Assembly (NCBI RefSeq): GCF_950066645.1
Contig: NZ_CATMFB010000006.1
Span: 148,659 to 212,658, forward strand
Origin: an uncultured Thalassolituus sp.
GTDB taxonomy: Bacteria; Pseudomonadota; Gammaproteobacteria; Pseudomonadales; Oceanobacteraceae
Length of the DNA stretch: 64,000 nt
Direction of reading: 5' to 3'
Below the pieces are notes generated by a model. The model had not been told where the DNA came from. It saw nothing but the letters and a program-made list of their open reading frames with translations, and made no database searches. The position numbers were made by a program, and so were the translations under genes. Numbering within the stretch: position 1 is the first letter of the stretch; every line of letters begins with the position of its first letter. Shown piece by piece: positions 19,280 through 29,200 of the stretch.

Positions 19280-20044
19280 ATGGCAGTCCGTATTGCAATC
19301 TGCAATCGTAAAGGCGGCACCGGCAAATCGACGGTGTCTGTCAATCTCGCCGCAGGACTGGCGCAACAGGGACTCAGAGTTCTGGTGCTCGATATGGATT
19401 CACAATCGCACTGTGCAGCCGGCCTGGGAGTGCCCGTCCGGCCTCCCTATCTTCACGACATCTTCCGTCGCAGCGATATCACTCTGAGCGATGCGATCAG
19501 AACATCTGATTTTCCGGGGTTGTCGCTCGCACCTGCGGACCCGAATTTTGATCACGGGATGGCAGGAGCAGATCAACTCTTGCTCAGCCACCACCTCGCC
19601 AGTGAATCTTTGGACAGCCAGTATGACGTGATTCTGATCGACACGCCGCCATCCCAGGATCAACTTCTGATGAACGCCCTGATGGCCGCACATTGGGTGA
19701 TCGTTCCTTTCGTGCCTCACTTTCTGTCGTATCAGGGGATCAAGCAACTGATCCGCCTGATGCATGGAATAAAAACCACAGAAAATCCTCAGCTGCAGTT
19801 AGCCGGATTTCTTCCGACCATGGCGAGTACGACCATGCGTCATCACAAAAAAATTATGGAAGAAGTCGGACGCCATTTCGGAAAAGACAGAATTCTGCCA
19901 GCAATCCGTACAGATATCCGTGTGGCCGATGCCTTCGCGACCGGGCAACCTGTTATTGGGTTTGCTCCGCGATCCAGAGCGGCAGAAGATTTTTCTCAAC
20001 TGAGTCGTTGTATTTCAGAGCGACTTCAGGAGCAGGCGCACTGA
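19280..20044 (+). CDS. ParA/MinD-type ATPase of the chemosensory operon (ParC/PpfA-like)
   Basis: This 254-residue ATPase has a deviant Walker A KGGTGKST at 11-18 (signature Lys11 and Lys16), the following LDMDSQ, and a Walker B-type VILIDTPP. Such ATPases inside che operons position or segregate chemosensory arrays: ParC of Vibrio at the pole, PpfA of Rhodobacter for cytoplasmic clusters. No ParB gene is adjacent, as expected for cargo-positioning ParAs. It is the last gene of the operon, 16 nt after the membrane MCP, and converges with the GGDEF-EAL gene 4 nt away. Chromosome partition ParA is unlikely given the context. Confidence 0.92.
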   Translation: MAVRIAICNRKGGTGKSTVSVNLAAGLAQQGLRVLVLDMDSQSHCAAGLGVPVRPPYLHDIFRRSDITLSDAIRTSDFPGLSLAPADPNFDHGMAGADQLLLSHHLASESLDSQYDVILIDTPPSQDQLLMNALMAAHWVIVPFVPHFLSYQGIKQLIRLMHGIKTTENPQLQLAGFLPTMASTTMRHHKKIMEEVGRHFGKDRILPAIRTDIRVADAFATGQPVIGFAPRSRAAEDFSQLSRCISERLQEQAH

Positions 20045-20048
20045 CGGA

Positions 20049-22106
20049 TCATGCCGCCTGGGTGGCCATATACTCGCGGAATTTCTCCAGTGTCATCGGC
20101 CGGGCAAAGTAATACCCCTGCATTACACGGCAGCCATGAACCGCAAGGAAATCACGCTGCGATTTCGTTTCGACACCCTCGGCACACAAATCCATGCCGA
20201 GTTTCCGGGCCATCTCAATAATCGTCAGAACCAGCGCATCATCCCGTGCAGACGCTCCGATATCATCAACAAACTGCTTGTCGATTTTAATCACATCAAT
20301 CGGAATTTTGGTGAGGTAACTGAGCGAAGAATACCCGGTACCAAAATCGTCCAGTGCTACCCGACACCCCAGAAGGGCAATATCCCGGAAGAAGCTGTTT
20401 GCAAGGTCCAGGTTATCGAGATAGGAGTGCTCAGTCACTTCAAACTCTAATAACTCTGTCGGGATCTCATATTTATCAAATGTTGATTTGATAAAATCCG
20501 GGAAATAAAATTTTTTCAGATCATACGATGACAGGTTAACCGATACCGGGACTTTCTGAGGCAGTTTAGAAAAGTATTCCTGAACATCCTTACATACCTG
20601 TTCAATCACCCACTCGGTAATAGCGGTAATTTTACCCGCCTGCTCAGCAATCGGAATAAACTCACCCGGCGATACAAATCCAAGCGTATGACTCTGCCAA
20701 CGGATCAGAGCCTCCGCTCCGATCACCTGTCCCTCGCTGGTCACCTTGGGCTGGTAATAGAGAATAAACTCGTCGTGAGACAGTGCCTGATCAATCGCAT
20801 TGGCAATATCAATCCGGCGCTGATAACCCTCAAGCATTTCCGGATTAAAGAAACTATAGCGCGACTTCCCCATGCTCTTGGCGTTGTACATAGCCACGTC
20901 AGCATTGCGGATCAGGTCGTGCATATCGTAGCCACTCTCAGACGCCCGGGCGATCCCGACACTGGCCCCGATACGGATTTCCCAGTTATTGATCACAAAA
21001 ATTTCACTGAGGCCTTTGACTATCTGTTCTGCCAGTAATGGCATATCCATGGGCGCCTCGTGGCTCAGAACCAGAAATTCATCACCACCATGACGTGATA
21101 CAACATCTTCTGTCGGCACAAACTTTTTGAGACGGACCGCCACCTCAGCCAGTAGTTTATCGCCCACTTCGTGTCCAAGGGTGTCGTTAACCACTTTAAA
21201 ACCATCCAGGTCAACGAACATGACCGTCAGGTCTCCCTGCTGGGGTTTTATTTCTGCAATGGATCGCTCCAGCAAGGTCATAAAGCACTGACGATTAACC
21301 AGCCGGGTGAGACTGTCGTAATTCGCCAGGTATTCCATTTCTTCCCGGCGCTGCTCAAGCAGCTCGACATATTCCTGATTGATCTCAGACTCCAGACGGA
21401 TAGCATCCATCATGTTGTTTATATCTCGGGTCAGGGATGACACTTCATACTTGCCGGACTCGCGGATCTGCAGACTGTAATCTTTGGTTTCCTGCACCTG
21501 TCGTGCGAACTGCGATAAACGGGTCAGCGGCCACAGCCAGCGACTGGCCTGAAAATAAAACAGCCCCATCAATACCAGCATCACCGCCAGAGCAACCGGT
21601 AAAATGCGCAGCGCCAGTGTTGTCCGGCTGTCACGGATAGGGCCATTCAGGTCGTTTATGATCACCAGATAACCAAATACCAGGGTTGGCTCACCAATGC
21701 GTTTTACCGCAATCAGGTGGTCATCCTGCCGGTACATGCCCGGCTGGCGGGTATCCCAGTACGAAAATTCGACCTCTTCAAATTCCGACTGATTAAGTAA
21801 GGCCGCGCCGGCGTATATCTCAAGGACATTCCATTCGGGGTCATAGACGGCGGCGCCAATCACATTGGGGTAAGGCTCAAGACTGAGCAGATAGCGCTTG
21901 AGGTCAAAGAAGTAGTTCGGCTCGTTGAGAACAGCGATCAGATCATTCGCCATGTTGTCAGACAGGGCATTGAGATCGCTTTCAACATAACGGGAGTACA
22001 GCTCACTGTGCTCGCGCACAGCAGAGTAAAAGACGGCCCCCGCAACAACAGCGATGGAGACCAGGCTCAACAGCATGATTGCAGTTCTGATGCTCCTGAC
22101 CAGCAT
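20049..22106 (-). CDS. Membrane diguanylate cyclase/phosphodiesterase (GGDEF-EAL)
   Basis: This 685-residue protein is set to make and/or degrade c-di-GMP. An N-terminal helix (about 8-30), a periplasmic domain (about 31-162) and a second helix (about 165-187) precede a HAMP-like region. The GGDEF motif is intact at 340-344. The EAL domain is also intact (EAL at 465-467, later DDFGTGYSSLSYL and the EGVET motif). The RxxD inhibitory site before GGDEF is missing (PTED at 331-334), so product inhibition of any cyclase activity is unlikely. Which activity dominates is unknown. It converges with the ParA gene with no terminator between. Confidence 0.95.
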   Translation of the reverse strand: MLVRSIRTAIMLLSLVSIAVVAGAVFYSAVREHSELYSRYVESDLNALSDNMANDLIAVLNEPNYFFDLKRYLLSLEPYPNVIGAAVYDPEWNVLEIYAGAALLNQSEFEEVEFSYWDTRQPGMYRQDDHLIAVKRIGEPTLVFGYLVIINDLNGPIRDSRTTLALRILPVALAVMLVLMGLFYFQASRWLWPLTRLSQFARQVQETKDYSLQIRESGKYEVSSLTRDINNMMDAIRLESEINQEYVELLEQRREEMEYLANYDSLTRLVNRQCFMTLLERSIAEIKPQQGDLTVMFVDLDGFKVVNDTLGHEVGDKLLAEVAVRLKKFVPTEDVVSRHGGDEFLVLSHEAPMDMPLLAEQIVKGLSEIFVINNWEIRIGASVGIARASESGYDMHDLIRNADVAMYNAKSMGKSRYSFFNPEMLEGYQRRIDIANAIDQALSHDEFILYYQPKVTSEGQVIGAEALIRWQSHTLGFVSPGEFIPIAEQAGKITAITEWVIEQVCKDVQEYFSKLPQKVPVSVNLSSYDLKKFYFPDFIKSTFDKYEIPTELLEFEVTEHSYLDNLDLANSFFRDIALLGCRVALDDFGTGYSSLSYLTKIPIDVIKIDKQFVDDIGASARDDALVLTIIEMARKLGMDLCAEGVETKSQRDFLAVHGCRVMQGYYFARPMTLEKFREYMATQAA

Positions 22107-22349
22107 GCGGGTTTCCCACTCCTTTCCCTGTACACAATTGTCTTTTAATACTAGCCCATAATCACGAGGAATGAATGGCCCCGTGGGAGATATTTACAGC
22201 GCTGGGATTCAGGTTCTTTACCACCCGGCCAAGTTATGACAGATTGAGCCACCACAGCGAAGTGAGAACCGTGTCCGTGAGTACCGGATAAAGTTCACTA
22301 TACTCAGACTACAGGACGAGTGCCGGTCTTATCCGGCTGAGGCGAAAGA

Positions 22350-23597
22350 ATGACAATAACGGGCCGGAGTGCTTTTCTAATCAATGCATGCCTTGCCGGA
22401 GGGCTGTCTGCCAGTCTCCCGACCCAGGCCATGGAGCTGACAGATAACTTTGAGTTTTCAGGTTTTGCCCGCATTGCAGCAGGTTTTCTGGACAGTGAAG
22501 ATAAATATCTGGATGGCTACACCAATGATATTTCAGCCACTCAGCAATCTCTGATTGCGATCCAGCCTACCTATCACTTCACCGACAGTCTGTCGCTGAC
22601 CAGCCAGCTGATTGCTCATTCCAGCGAAGACCGGGACTCAGGGGTTGAATGGCTCTATATGAGTTACCGGCCCAGCAGTGCATGGCATATCCGCGCCGGA
22701 CGACTCCGCATGCCGTTTTTTTACTACAGTGACAGCGTGGACGTTGGATATTCTTACCCCTGGATGACACCGCCACTGCAGGTATACAACAACTACCTGT
22801 TCTCGACATTTGACGGCGTCAGTGCCAGTTATTTCTATTCAGGCCCGGGATTCGGGCTCTACCTTGAAGGTTACTACGGTAACTATGAAGGCGACCTCTA
22901 TCTGGCCGGTGGCAAAATTGATGTCGACGCCAAACTGACCGACATGACCGGACTGGTCATGATGCTGCAACGTAATAATGTGGCTCTGCGTCTGTCTTAT
23001 CATTCGGGCTTTAACCGCACGACCATTCCGCAGCTGGAGCCCCTGATCAATACGCTACGTCAGTATAATTTTAACGACAGCGCCGATTCCCTGGGATCAG
23101 ACGGTGATGTACAGACCTGGCAGGTGTCCCTCAGTTACGATACGCCGCTGAGCTTTTATCGCGCCGAATGGGTACATACCCGCACGCCTTTTGATCTCGC
23201 TTCCAATTTCAGCGGCTACTACGCCATGGCGGGCCGTAACATTCAGGACTGGAGTGTCTTCCTGACCCTCGCTGGTACGGAATACAAAGACGTCAATCCC
23301 GAACGGGAGCTGCCTCCACCCTCCAACCCTCCGGCGACGGAGCTGGATCAGCTGTCCGCCGCCTACTACTCAGTGTTTGACCGGACCCCCAACGGCACCA
23401 TTAACAGCATCAGTCTGGGCACCCGCTGGGACTTCCGCCCACAAATGGCACTCAAGGCAGAAATTGGCTATTACGAAGAAAACTCTGAACGCAGTGGCTA
23501 CTTCGATACGCCCACATCCGGAAGCTACCTGAACGGCAGTGATCCCGAGAAAGAAAGCGCGACCCTCTATCAGGTTGGCTGGGAATGGATATTCTGA
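22350..23597 (+). CDS. Porin-like outer-membrane beta-barrel protein
   Basis: A 415-residue protein with a signal peptide (cleavage likely after PTQA near residue 27), alternating hydrophobic/polar strands rich in Tyr, Gly and Asp, and a C-terminal WEWIF ending in Phe, the outer-membrane insertion signal. The layout resembles small diffusion porins or the porin-like proteins found beside periplasmic phosphate-binding homologues. Substrate unknown. The next gene starts inside its stop codon, so the two probably work together. Upstream, 243 nt hold a TATACT hexamer at 22299-22304 but no clear -35. Confidence 0.85.
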   Translation: MTITGRSAFLINACLAGGLSASLPTQAMELTDNFEFSGFARIAAGFLDSEDKYLDGYTNDISATQQSLIAIQPTYHFTDSLSLTSQLIAHSSEDRDSGVEWLYMSYRPSSAWHIRAGRLRMPFFYYSDSVDVGYSYPWMTPPLQVYNNYLFSTFDGVSASYFYSGPGFGLYLEGYYGNYEGDLYLAGGKIDVDAKLTDMTGLVMMLQRNNVALRLSYHSGFNRTTIPQLEPLINTLRQYNFNDSADSLGSDGDVQTWQVSLSYDTPLSFYRAEWVHTRTPFDLASNFSGYYAMAGRNIQDWSVFLTLAGTEYKDVNPERELPPPSNPPATELDQLSAAYYSVFDRTPNGTINSISLGTRWDFRPQMALKAEIGYYEENSERSGYFDTPTSGSYLNGSDPEKESATLYQVGWEWIF

Positions 23598-24031
23598 TGA
23601 AGAGAATAACCCTCCGCCTGATACTGACCAGCTTACTGACTCTCGTCTGTAACAGCTCTGCCCTGGCAGACAGTTCGGACGATATTGTCGTTGTCGCCAA
23701 TGTCAGTCACGAACAGGCAACGCTGACCCGCGAGCAGGTGAGAAACCTGTTTATGGGAGCGTCCGTTGGCTACCAGCTCTATCCTGTGGCACTGCCGCCA
23801 CAGAACAGAACCCGCAGTCTGTTTAATGCCAAGGTCATCGGTATGGCCGAATCACGTATTCAGTCGTACTGGGCCCAGATGAAATTTACCGGTCGTCTCA
23901 CACCTCCTGAAGAAGTGCGTAACGAGCGCGAAATGCTGGCTTATCTGACGCACAACAAAGGCAGTATCGGCTATCTGACGGCGGACACCGAGCTACCAGA
24001 GGATCTGGTCGTACTGTTCAGTACCGACTGA
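23597..24031 (+). CDS. Periplasmic PstS-like (phosphate-binding domain) protein, short
   Basis: The ATG at 23597 overlaps the porin stop (TGATG), giving 144 residues; an in-frame ATG 12 nt upstream is less likely. A signal peptide (about 1-24, ending ALA) precedes a domain with the sequence style of the short PstS-like proteins: VVANVSHEQATLTREQVRNLFMG, then a W-x-x-x-F-TGR segment and GSIGYL. Full PstS has about 320 residues and two lobes; this has roughly one. No ABC permease or ATPase is nearby, so it is unlikely to be a classical transporter component. Coupling to a porin suggests a sensing or surface role. Function unknown. Confidence 0.8.
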   Translation: MKRITLRLILTSLLTLVCNSSALADSSDDIVVVANVSHEQATLTREQVRNLFMGASVGYQLYPVALPPQNRTRSLFNAKVIGMAESRIQSYWAQMKFTGRLTPPEEVRNEREMLAYLTHNKGSIGYLTADTELPEDLVVLFSTD

Positions 24032-24050
24032 GACAATTACCGATCTCCAG

Positions 24051-24074
24051 GGCCCGCAGATGCGGGCCTTTTTT
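24051..24074 (+). terminator. Rho-independent terminator after the porin operon
   Basis: GGCCCGC and GCGGGCC form a perfect 7-bp stem with loop AGAT, followed by six T. It lies 20 nt after the PstS-like gene and insulates it from the SOS operon. Confidence 0.9.
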
Positions 24075-24110
24075 ATTTTACCTTCCTGTCTGTCGTAACC
24101 TGCAATTGAA

Positions 24111-24130
24111 TACTGTTTTTACATACAGTA
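24111..24130 (+). promoter_or_regulatory. LexA (SOS) box 1
   Basis: TACTGTTTTTACATACAGTA fits CTGT-N8-ACAG exactly with matching TA flanks, the gammaproteobacterial LexA operator. It lies 32-51 nt before the imuA start. Confidence 0.92.
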
Positions 24131-24148
24131 CTGTATATAAAAACATGC
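24129..24148 (+). promoter_or_regulatory. LexA (SOS) box 2, abutting box 1
   Basis: The 20-mer starting TACTGTATATAAAA fits CTGT-N8-ACAG with one mismatch (ACAT). It shares the TA at 24129-24130 with box 1, so its centre is 18 bp away, nearly on the same DNA face. Two boxes imply tight or cooperative SOS repression. Confidence 0.8.
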
Positions 24149-24161
24149 AGAGGTTAAGACT

Positions 24162-24830
24162 ATGTCACTGCAGAACGTTATTTCGGAGCGTCCTGAACTG
24201 CGCCCGCTGATGCGCAAAGGTCAGGTCTGGTCTGCTCAGCAACATCACCCGGAGAAAACTCAGGCCCTCTCGACCGGCTACCCCGAGCTGGACCGTCAAT
24301 TGCCCGGTGGCGGCTGGCAACCGGGTCAGATCTGCGAGATTTATCACCCGCAGGCTGGCAGTGGTGAGCTGAGTATCATTGCACCGGCACTGGCACGCCT
24401 GAGTGAACAGCCCCGCTGGATTCTCTGGGTGGCCCCGCCTGCCATTCCTTACGCCCCTGCACTGGAACAGGCAGGAATCAACAGCCAGAGAGTGCTGATG
24501 GTTCACCCCAGGACCTACCAGGAAGCCGCATGGAGTATTGAAGAAGGCTTAAAAAGTGGCCACTGCAGCGCCGTACTTGGCTGGCTGAGCGAATGGGATA
24601 AGCAGCATATCCGCCGTCTGCAGATCGCCTGCCAGGAAAAGAACGCTCACTGCTGGCTATGGCCTCAGCGCGAAGCGGACACCAGTGGTTCTCCGGCTCC
24701 GGTACGTATGCAGGTACGTCGCAACAGCAGCAGTACTCTGGAAGTGAATCTGCTCAAGTGTCGCGGCACCTGGCCCGGCACGCCGTTCACTGTATCGCTT
24801 CCACAAAGACCAGCAACACCCCACTGCTGA
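24162..24830 (+). CDS. imuA: ImuA, RecA/SulA-like subunit of the translesion mutasome
   Basis: This 222-residue protein looks like the ImuA family (often labelled SulA-like or RecA-like). It has an N-terminal LSTGYPELDRQLPGGGWQPGQICEIY segment typical of RecA/RadA cores, but no Walker A. LARLSEQPRWILWVAPP and the LKCRGTWPGTPFT ending follow the family. ImuA helps recruit the error-prone complex with RecA. It is the first gene of an SOS-controlled imuA-imuB-dnaE2 operon and its stop overlaps the imuB start. Confidence 0.92.
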   Translation: MSLQNVISERPELRPLMRKGQVWSAQQHHPEKTQALSTGYPELDRQLPGGGWQPGQICEIYHPQAGSGELSIIAPALARLSEQPRWILWVAPPAIPYAPALEQAGINSQRVLMVHPRTYQEAAWSIEEGLKSGHCSAVLGWLSEWDKQHIRRLQIACQEKNAHCWLWPQREADTSGSPAPVRMQVRRNSSSTLEVNLLKCRGTWPGTPFTVSLPQRPATPHC

Positions 24831-26233
24831 TGATGCGGGGTTGGCTCTATCTGCATTTTCCTGACCTGTACCGTCATAGTCTGGCTCAGGATTCTGCTCA
24901 GCCATTTGCGGTGCTGCATGCAACAGATTCCCGGGTGCTGCAGCTGAACAAAGCCGCAGAAAAGTACGGTATCGCCCGTGACATGCCGCTGGCCAGTGCG
25001 CTGTATCTCTGCCCTGAGCTGCATGCGCATACGCTGAACGAAGAACAACAGCGCCGCCTGCTGGAGCAGCGCGCTTTGTGGGCCTATCAGTTCTCAGCAC
25101 AGATCTGCCCGGATCCGACTGAAGGCCTCTGGCTTGAGGCCGGCAGTATGCTCAGCCTGTTCGGCGGGCTGGACGCGTTCTGGGAACGGATTGCCAGTCA
25201 GTGCCAGCAACAACAGTGGCCGGTACAGATGGCCACCGGGCTCACCCCTCTGGCCGCGCGCTGGCTGGCGCTGGCCGACTCGGGTCGGCCGACCCTGAGC
25301 GCCGCCGCACTGCAACCCCTGCTCCAGTCTCTGCCACTGGATCAGCTGCAGCTGGATCTGCACGATCTGGCGGCCCTGCAACGGCTTGGTATCAGTACTC
25401 TGGGCGAGCTGCTGCGTCTGCCTCTCGCGGAAACCGGACGACGGATATCTGTGCGCCTGATGCAGCAGCTACGCCAGCTGCTGGGTGAAACACCTCTGCC
25501 CATGCAACGCTTCCAGCCCCCTCTGACCTTTCATGCCGATGTGCCTTTTCTCTATGAGGTGGAACACCGTAATGGCCTGCTTTTTCCGTTAAGCCGCCAG
25601 CTCGACAGCCTCAGTGGTTTTCTATGTCATCATCAGCTGGCTACCCGCTGGCTCGATATTCAGCTGGTGCACCGCGAACCACCGGATACCCACTGGCGCT
25701 TTGGACTGGCCCGCCCAGAATACCGTCATGCAGAGCTGGTACAGATCTGCCGCTATCAACTGGAGAAAAAACAGCTGCGTGCGCCGGTGCTGGAACTGCA
25801 TCTGCGCTGCCAGCAGTTTCAGCCTCAGGTACAACGTCAGCAGACCTGCCTGAGTGATGATCAGAGCACGCCTGACGAAGATAACAGCCTGCTCAACCGC
25901 CTGCAGTCACGTCTGGGCACCGAGCAGCTGCAACGTATCAGCAGCAATGGCGACCCGCGACCAGAGTATTCCTGGCACCCCCTGTCTCTGGAACAGCAGA
26001 GTGCAGCCACGCCTGCCCGCGATCCCCGTGGGCGCCCGCTCTGGTTATTGCAGACGCCGTTACCCTGCTCTCCCCCGACGCAGATTCTCTGTGGTCCTGA
26101 GCGTATCGACGCGGGCTGGTGGGATCATCACCCGGTGCGGCGTGACTACTATCAGGTACTGGCACACGAACAGTTACTCTGGATTTTCCGTGATGATCAG
26201 GGGCAGTGGTTTATTCAGGGGTACTTTGCATGA
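24830..26233 (+). CDS. imuB: ImuB, Y-family polymerase-like mutasome scaffold
   Basis: The frame is open from 24659, but the ATG at 24830 overlaps the imuA stop (TGATG) and begins the family-like MMRGWLYLHFPDLYRHSL, giving 467 residues. The fold is that of DinB-type polymerases (RMPLASALYLCPEL-like and FGGLDAFW segments). The catalytic acidic residues of the palm are absent (LYLHFPDL where active enzymes have a DxD-type start; SMLSLFGG where active ones have an SxDE), as in all ImuB proteins. It is known to act as a hub binding the beta clamp, ImuA and DnaE2. A QLDLHDLAAL-type segment may be the clamp motif. The stop overlaps dnaE2 (ATGA). Confidence 0.93.
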   Translation: MMRGWLYLHFPDLYRHSLAQDSAQPFAVLHATDSRVLQLNKAAEKYGIARDMPLASALYLCPELHAHTLNEEQQRRLLEQRALWAYQFSAQICPDPTEGLWLEAGSMLSLFGGLDAFWERIASQCQQQQWPVQMATGLTPLAARWLALADSGRPTLSAAALQPLLQSLPLDQLQLDLHDLAALQRLGISTLGELLRLPLAETGRRISVRLMQQLRQLLGETPLPMQRFQPPLTFHADVPFLYEVEHRNGLLFPLSRQLDSLSGFLCHHQLATRWLDIQLVHREPPDTHWRFGLARPEYRHAELVQICRYQLEKKQLRAPVLELHLRCQQFQPQVQRQQTCLSDDQSTPDEDNSLLNRLQSRLGTEQLQRISSNGDPRPEYSWHPLSLEQQSAATPARDPRGRPLWLLQTPLPCSPPTQILCGPERIDAGWWDHHPVRRDYYQVLAHEQLLWIFRDDQGQWFIQGYFA

Positions 26234-29200
26234 CGGAGTACAGCGAACTGCACTGCCTGAGCAATTTCAGTTTTCTGCGCGGCGCCTCACATCCGGAAGA
26301 ACTGGTGCAGCGTGCTGCTGCTCTGGGGTACCGGGCGCTGGCGCTGACAGACGAATGCTCGGTAGCTGGCGTTGTCTGCGCCCACCGCGAAATTGAAGAG
26401 CAGCAGCTCGACCTTCAGCTGATTGTTGGCAGTGAGTTCCGCCACCCCAGCGGTGTGTATGTACTGCTGGCTCCCGACCGCCAGGGCTACGCCGAACTCT
26501 GCACTCTGATCACCCGCTGCCGTCGCGCGGCGACGAAAGGAGAATACGAATTTGAACCACATATGCTGGCGGCACTGACGCATTGTCTGCTGCTCTGGCA
26601 ACCCACTCCGGGGCAGGCGGCACAGTGGTACCCTCTGTTGCAGAAGAGCTTCCGCCCACCGGAATCAGACCGCCTCTGGCTACTGGCGGAACGTACGCTT
26701 GATGAGTACGACAGTGACACTTATGCCCCGATGCGGCAGCTCAGTAGCGAACTCTCACTGCCGGTAGTCGCAGCCAGTCATGTGCACATGCACCACCCCG
26801 ACCGTCAGTCTCTGCAGGATTGCCTGACCGCCATCCGCCTGAACCGCCCGGTAGCCAGTATTCGTGACCGCCTGTTTGCCAATGGTGAACGCCACCTGAG
26901 ATCCGCGCGCAAACTCCAGCGCCTGTACCCTCAGGCATGGCTTCAGGCAACACAGGACATCACTCAGCGCTGCCGCTTCCATTTGAGCGAGATTGCCTAT
27001 CAGTACCCGACTGACAGCGTTCCCGAAGGTCATCAGGCCAGCGATTACCTGCGTGAACTGGTCAATGACGGCATCAGCAAACGCTTCCCACAGGGGGCCT
27101 CCGACAGTATCCGCAACACCATAGAGAAAGAACTCACTCTGATCAGCCAGAAGGGCTATGAGCACTATTTTATTACCCTGTATGACATCGTCCGCTTCGC
27201 CCGCTCGCGGAATATCATGTGTCAGGGGCGAGGCTCTGCCGCCAATTCCATTGTCTGCTATTGCCTGTTCTTAACCGAGGTAAACCCGGAGGAAGTACAG
27301 CTGCTGTTTGAGCGGTTTATTTCGGCAGAACGTCATGAACCACCAGACATCGACATTGATTTCGAAAGTCAGAGGCGCGAAGAAGTTATTCAGCATATCT
27401 ATCAGCGCTATGGTCGCGACCGTGCGGCGCTGGCAGCCACGGTCATCCGTTACCGGCCACGCAGCGCTCTGCGTGATGTGGCCAAAGCTCTGGGGCTGAA
27501 CAGCACAGAACAGGAACAGCTGGTGTCCCGCTACGCCGGACGCTACCTGGGCAAAGACTGGATGGATCACGTCTTCAGTCAGAAGCCATCGCCACAACAG
27601 CCCCTGCTGCGGCGGCTGACCGAAGATATTCTGGGTTTCCCCCGGCATCTGTCCCAACACGTCGGTGGCTTTGTGATTACGGAAGGGTTGCTGCCATCTC
27701 TGGTTCCCGTCGAAAACGCCAGCATGGACGACCGCACGGTGATTCAGTGGGATAAAGACGATCTGGAAACTCTGGGGCTGATGAAAGTCGATATTCTTGG
27801 CCTGGGCATGATGACAGCCATCCGCCGTAGTCTGAATCATCTGAAGCTGAGCATGAGTGACATTCCCCGTGGTGACGCTGCGACCTATCGTATGCTGCAG
27901 AAAGCCGATTCGATCGGAGTATTCCAGGTGGAAAGCCGGGCTCAGATGAACATGCTCCCGCGCCTGAAACCCCGCTGCTATTACGACCTTGTTGTCCAGG
28001 TCGCCATCGTGCGGCCAGGTCCGATTCATGGCGATATGGTGCACCCATATCTGAAGCGCAGAAATGGCGATGAAGCGGCAGATTATCCCTTACCGGAACT
28101 CAAACCCATTCTTGAACGTACTTATGGTGTGCCCTTATTTCAGGAACAGGTCATCGCTTTCGCTATGGTAGCTGCGGACTTCAGCGCCGCCGAAGCTGAC
28201 CAGCTGAGGCGCTCAATGGCCAGCTGGCGCAGGAAAGGTCATATGCACCGCCTGCAACAGCGCCTTGAAGAAAACATGCTGAAGAAGGGCTTTTCACCGG
28301 ACTATATTCAACGCATCCAGCGCCAGCTTGAGGGCTTTGGTGAATATGGTTTTCCTGAATCTCATGCTGCCAGCTTTGCCCAGCTGGTCTACATCACTGC
28401 CTGGCTGAAATGCCACCACCCCGGCGTGTTTCTGGCCGCACTGCTGAACAGTCAGCCGATGGGATTTTACAGTCCGGCTCAGTTAATTCATGACGCGCGG
28501 CTGCACCAGGTCTGCGTACACCCGGTCGACATCAACCACAGCCAATGGGACCACCACTGTCAACAGGATGGCTCTGTCCGTCTCGGACTCCGGCTGGTCA
28601 AGGGCCTGACCCAGAACAGCGCGGTACGCCTGACAGAGCAACGTCCGGCGGAAGGCTACCAGAGCATCAGTCAGTGTGTCCGGCGTGCAGCCCTGAACCG
28701 CCATGAGCGTGAAGCCCTGGCGTCAGCCGCTGCTTTTCAGGGGCTCAGTGAACACAGATACCACGCCCGCTGGCAGGTCTCTGACCCGGGTGCCAGCTAT
28801 GAGGCACAGACTGAGCTGTTTGATCAGGACTCTCCGCAGCATCACCTGTGGCCTCTGCAGGCGCCGGATGAGGTCGACAACCTGCTGGAAGACTATGCCA
28901 GCCTGGGCGTCACTCTTGGCCGTCATCCGATGGAGGTGCTGCGGGAACAGGGGCTGCTGGGCAGCAGTGTGACTGCCAGTGGTCTGCGACAGCAGGCTCA
29001 CGGCAGTGAATGCTACCTCAGTGGTGTCGTCACCTGTCGTCAGCGACCCGGCACTGCCAGTGGCGTTACTTTTGTCACTCTGGAAGACGAAACCGGCTGC
29101 GCTAACGTTGTTGTCTGGCTGGCTACGGCAAAACGCCAGCTGCAGACATTAATGCACGCCAGACTACTGCAGGTGTATGGCAAGGTGGAGCAGGACCCCG

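Noticed and set aside
24659..24829. Upstream extension of the imuB frame
   Set aside because: Lies wholly inside imuA; the overlapping TGATG start gives the family N-terminus.
27271..28044. 257-codon minus-strand frame opposite dnaE2
   Set aside because: Shadow of the conserved polymerase; no domain recognised.
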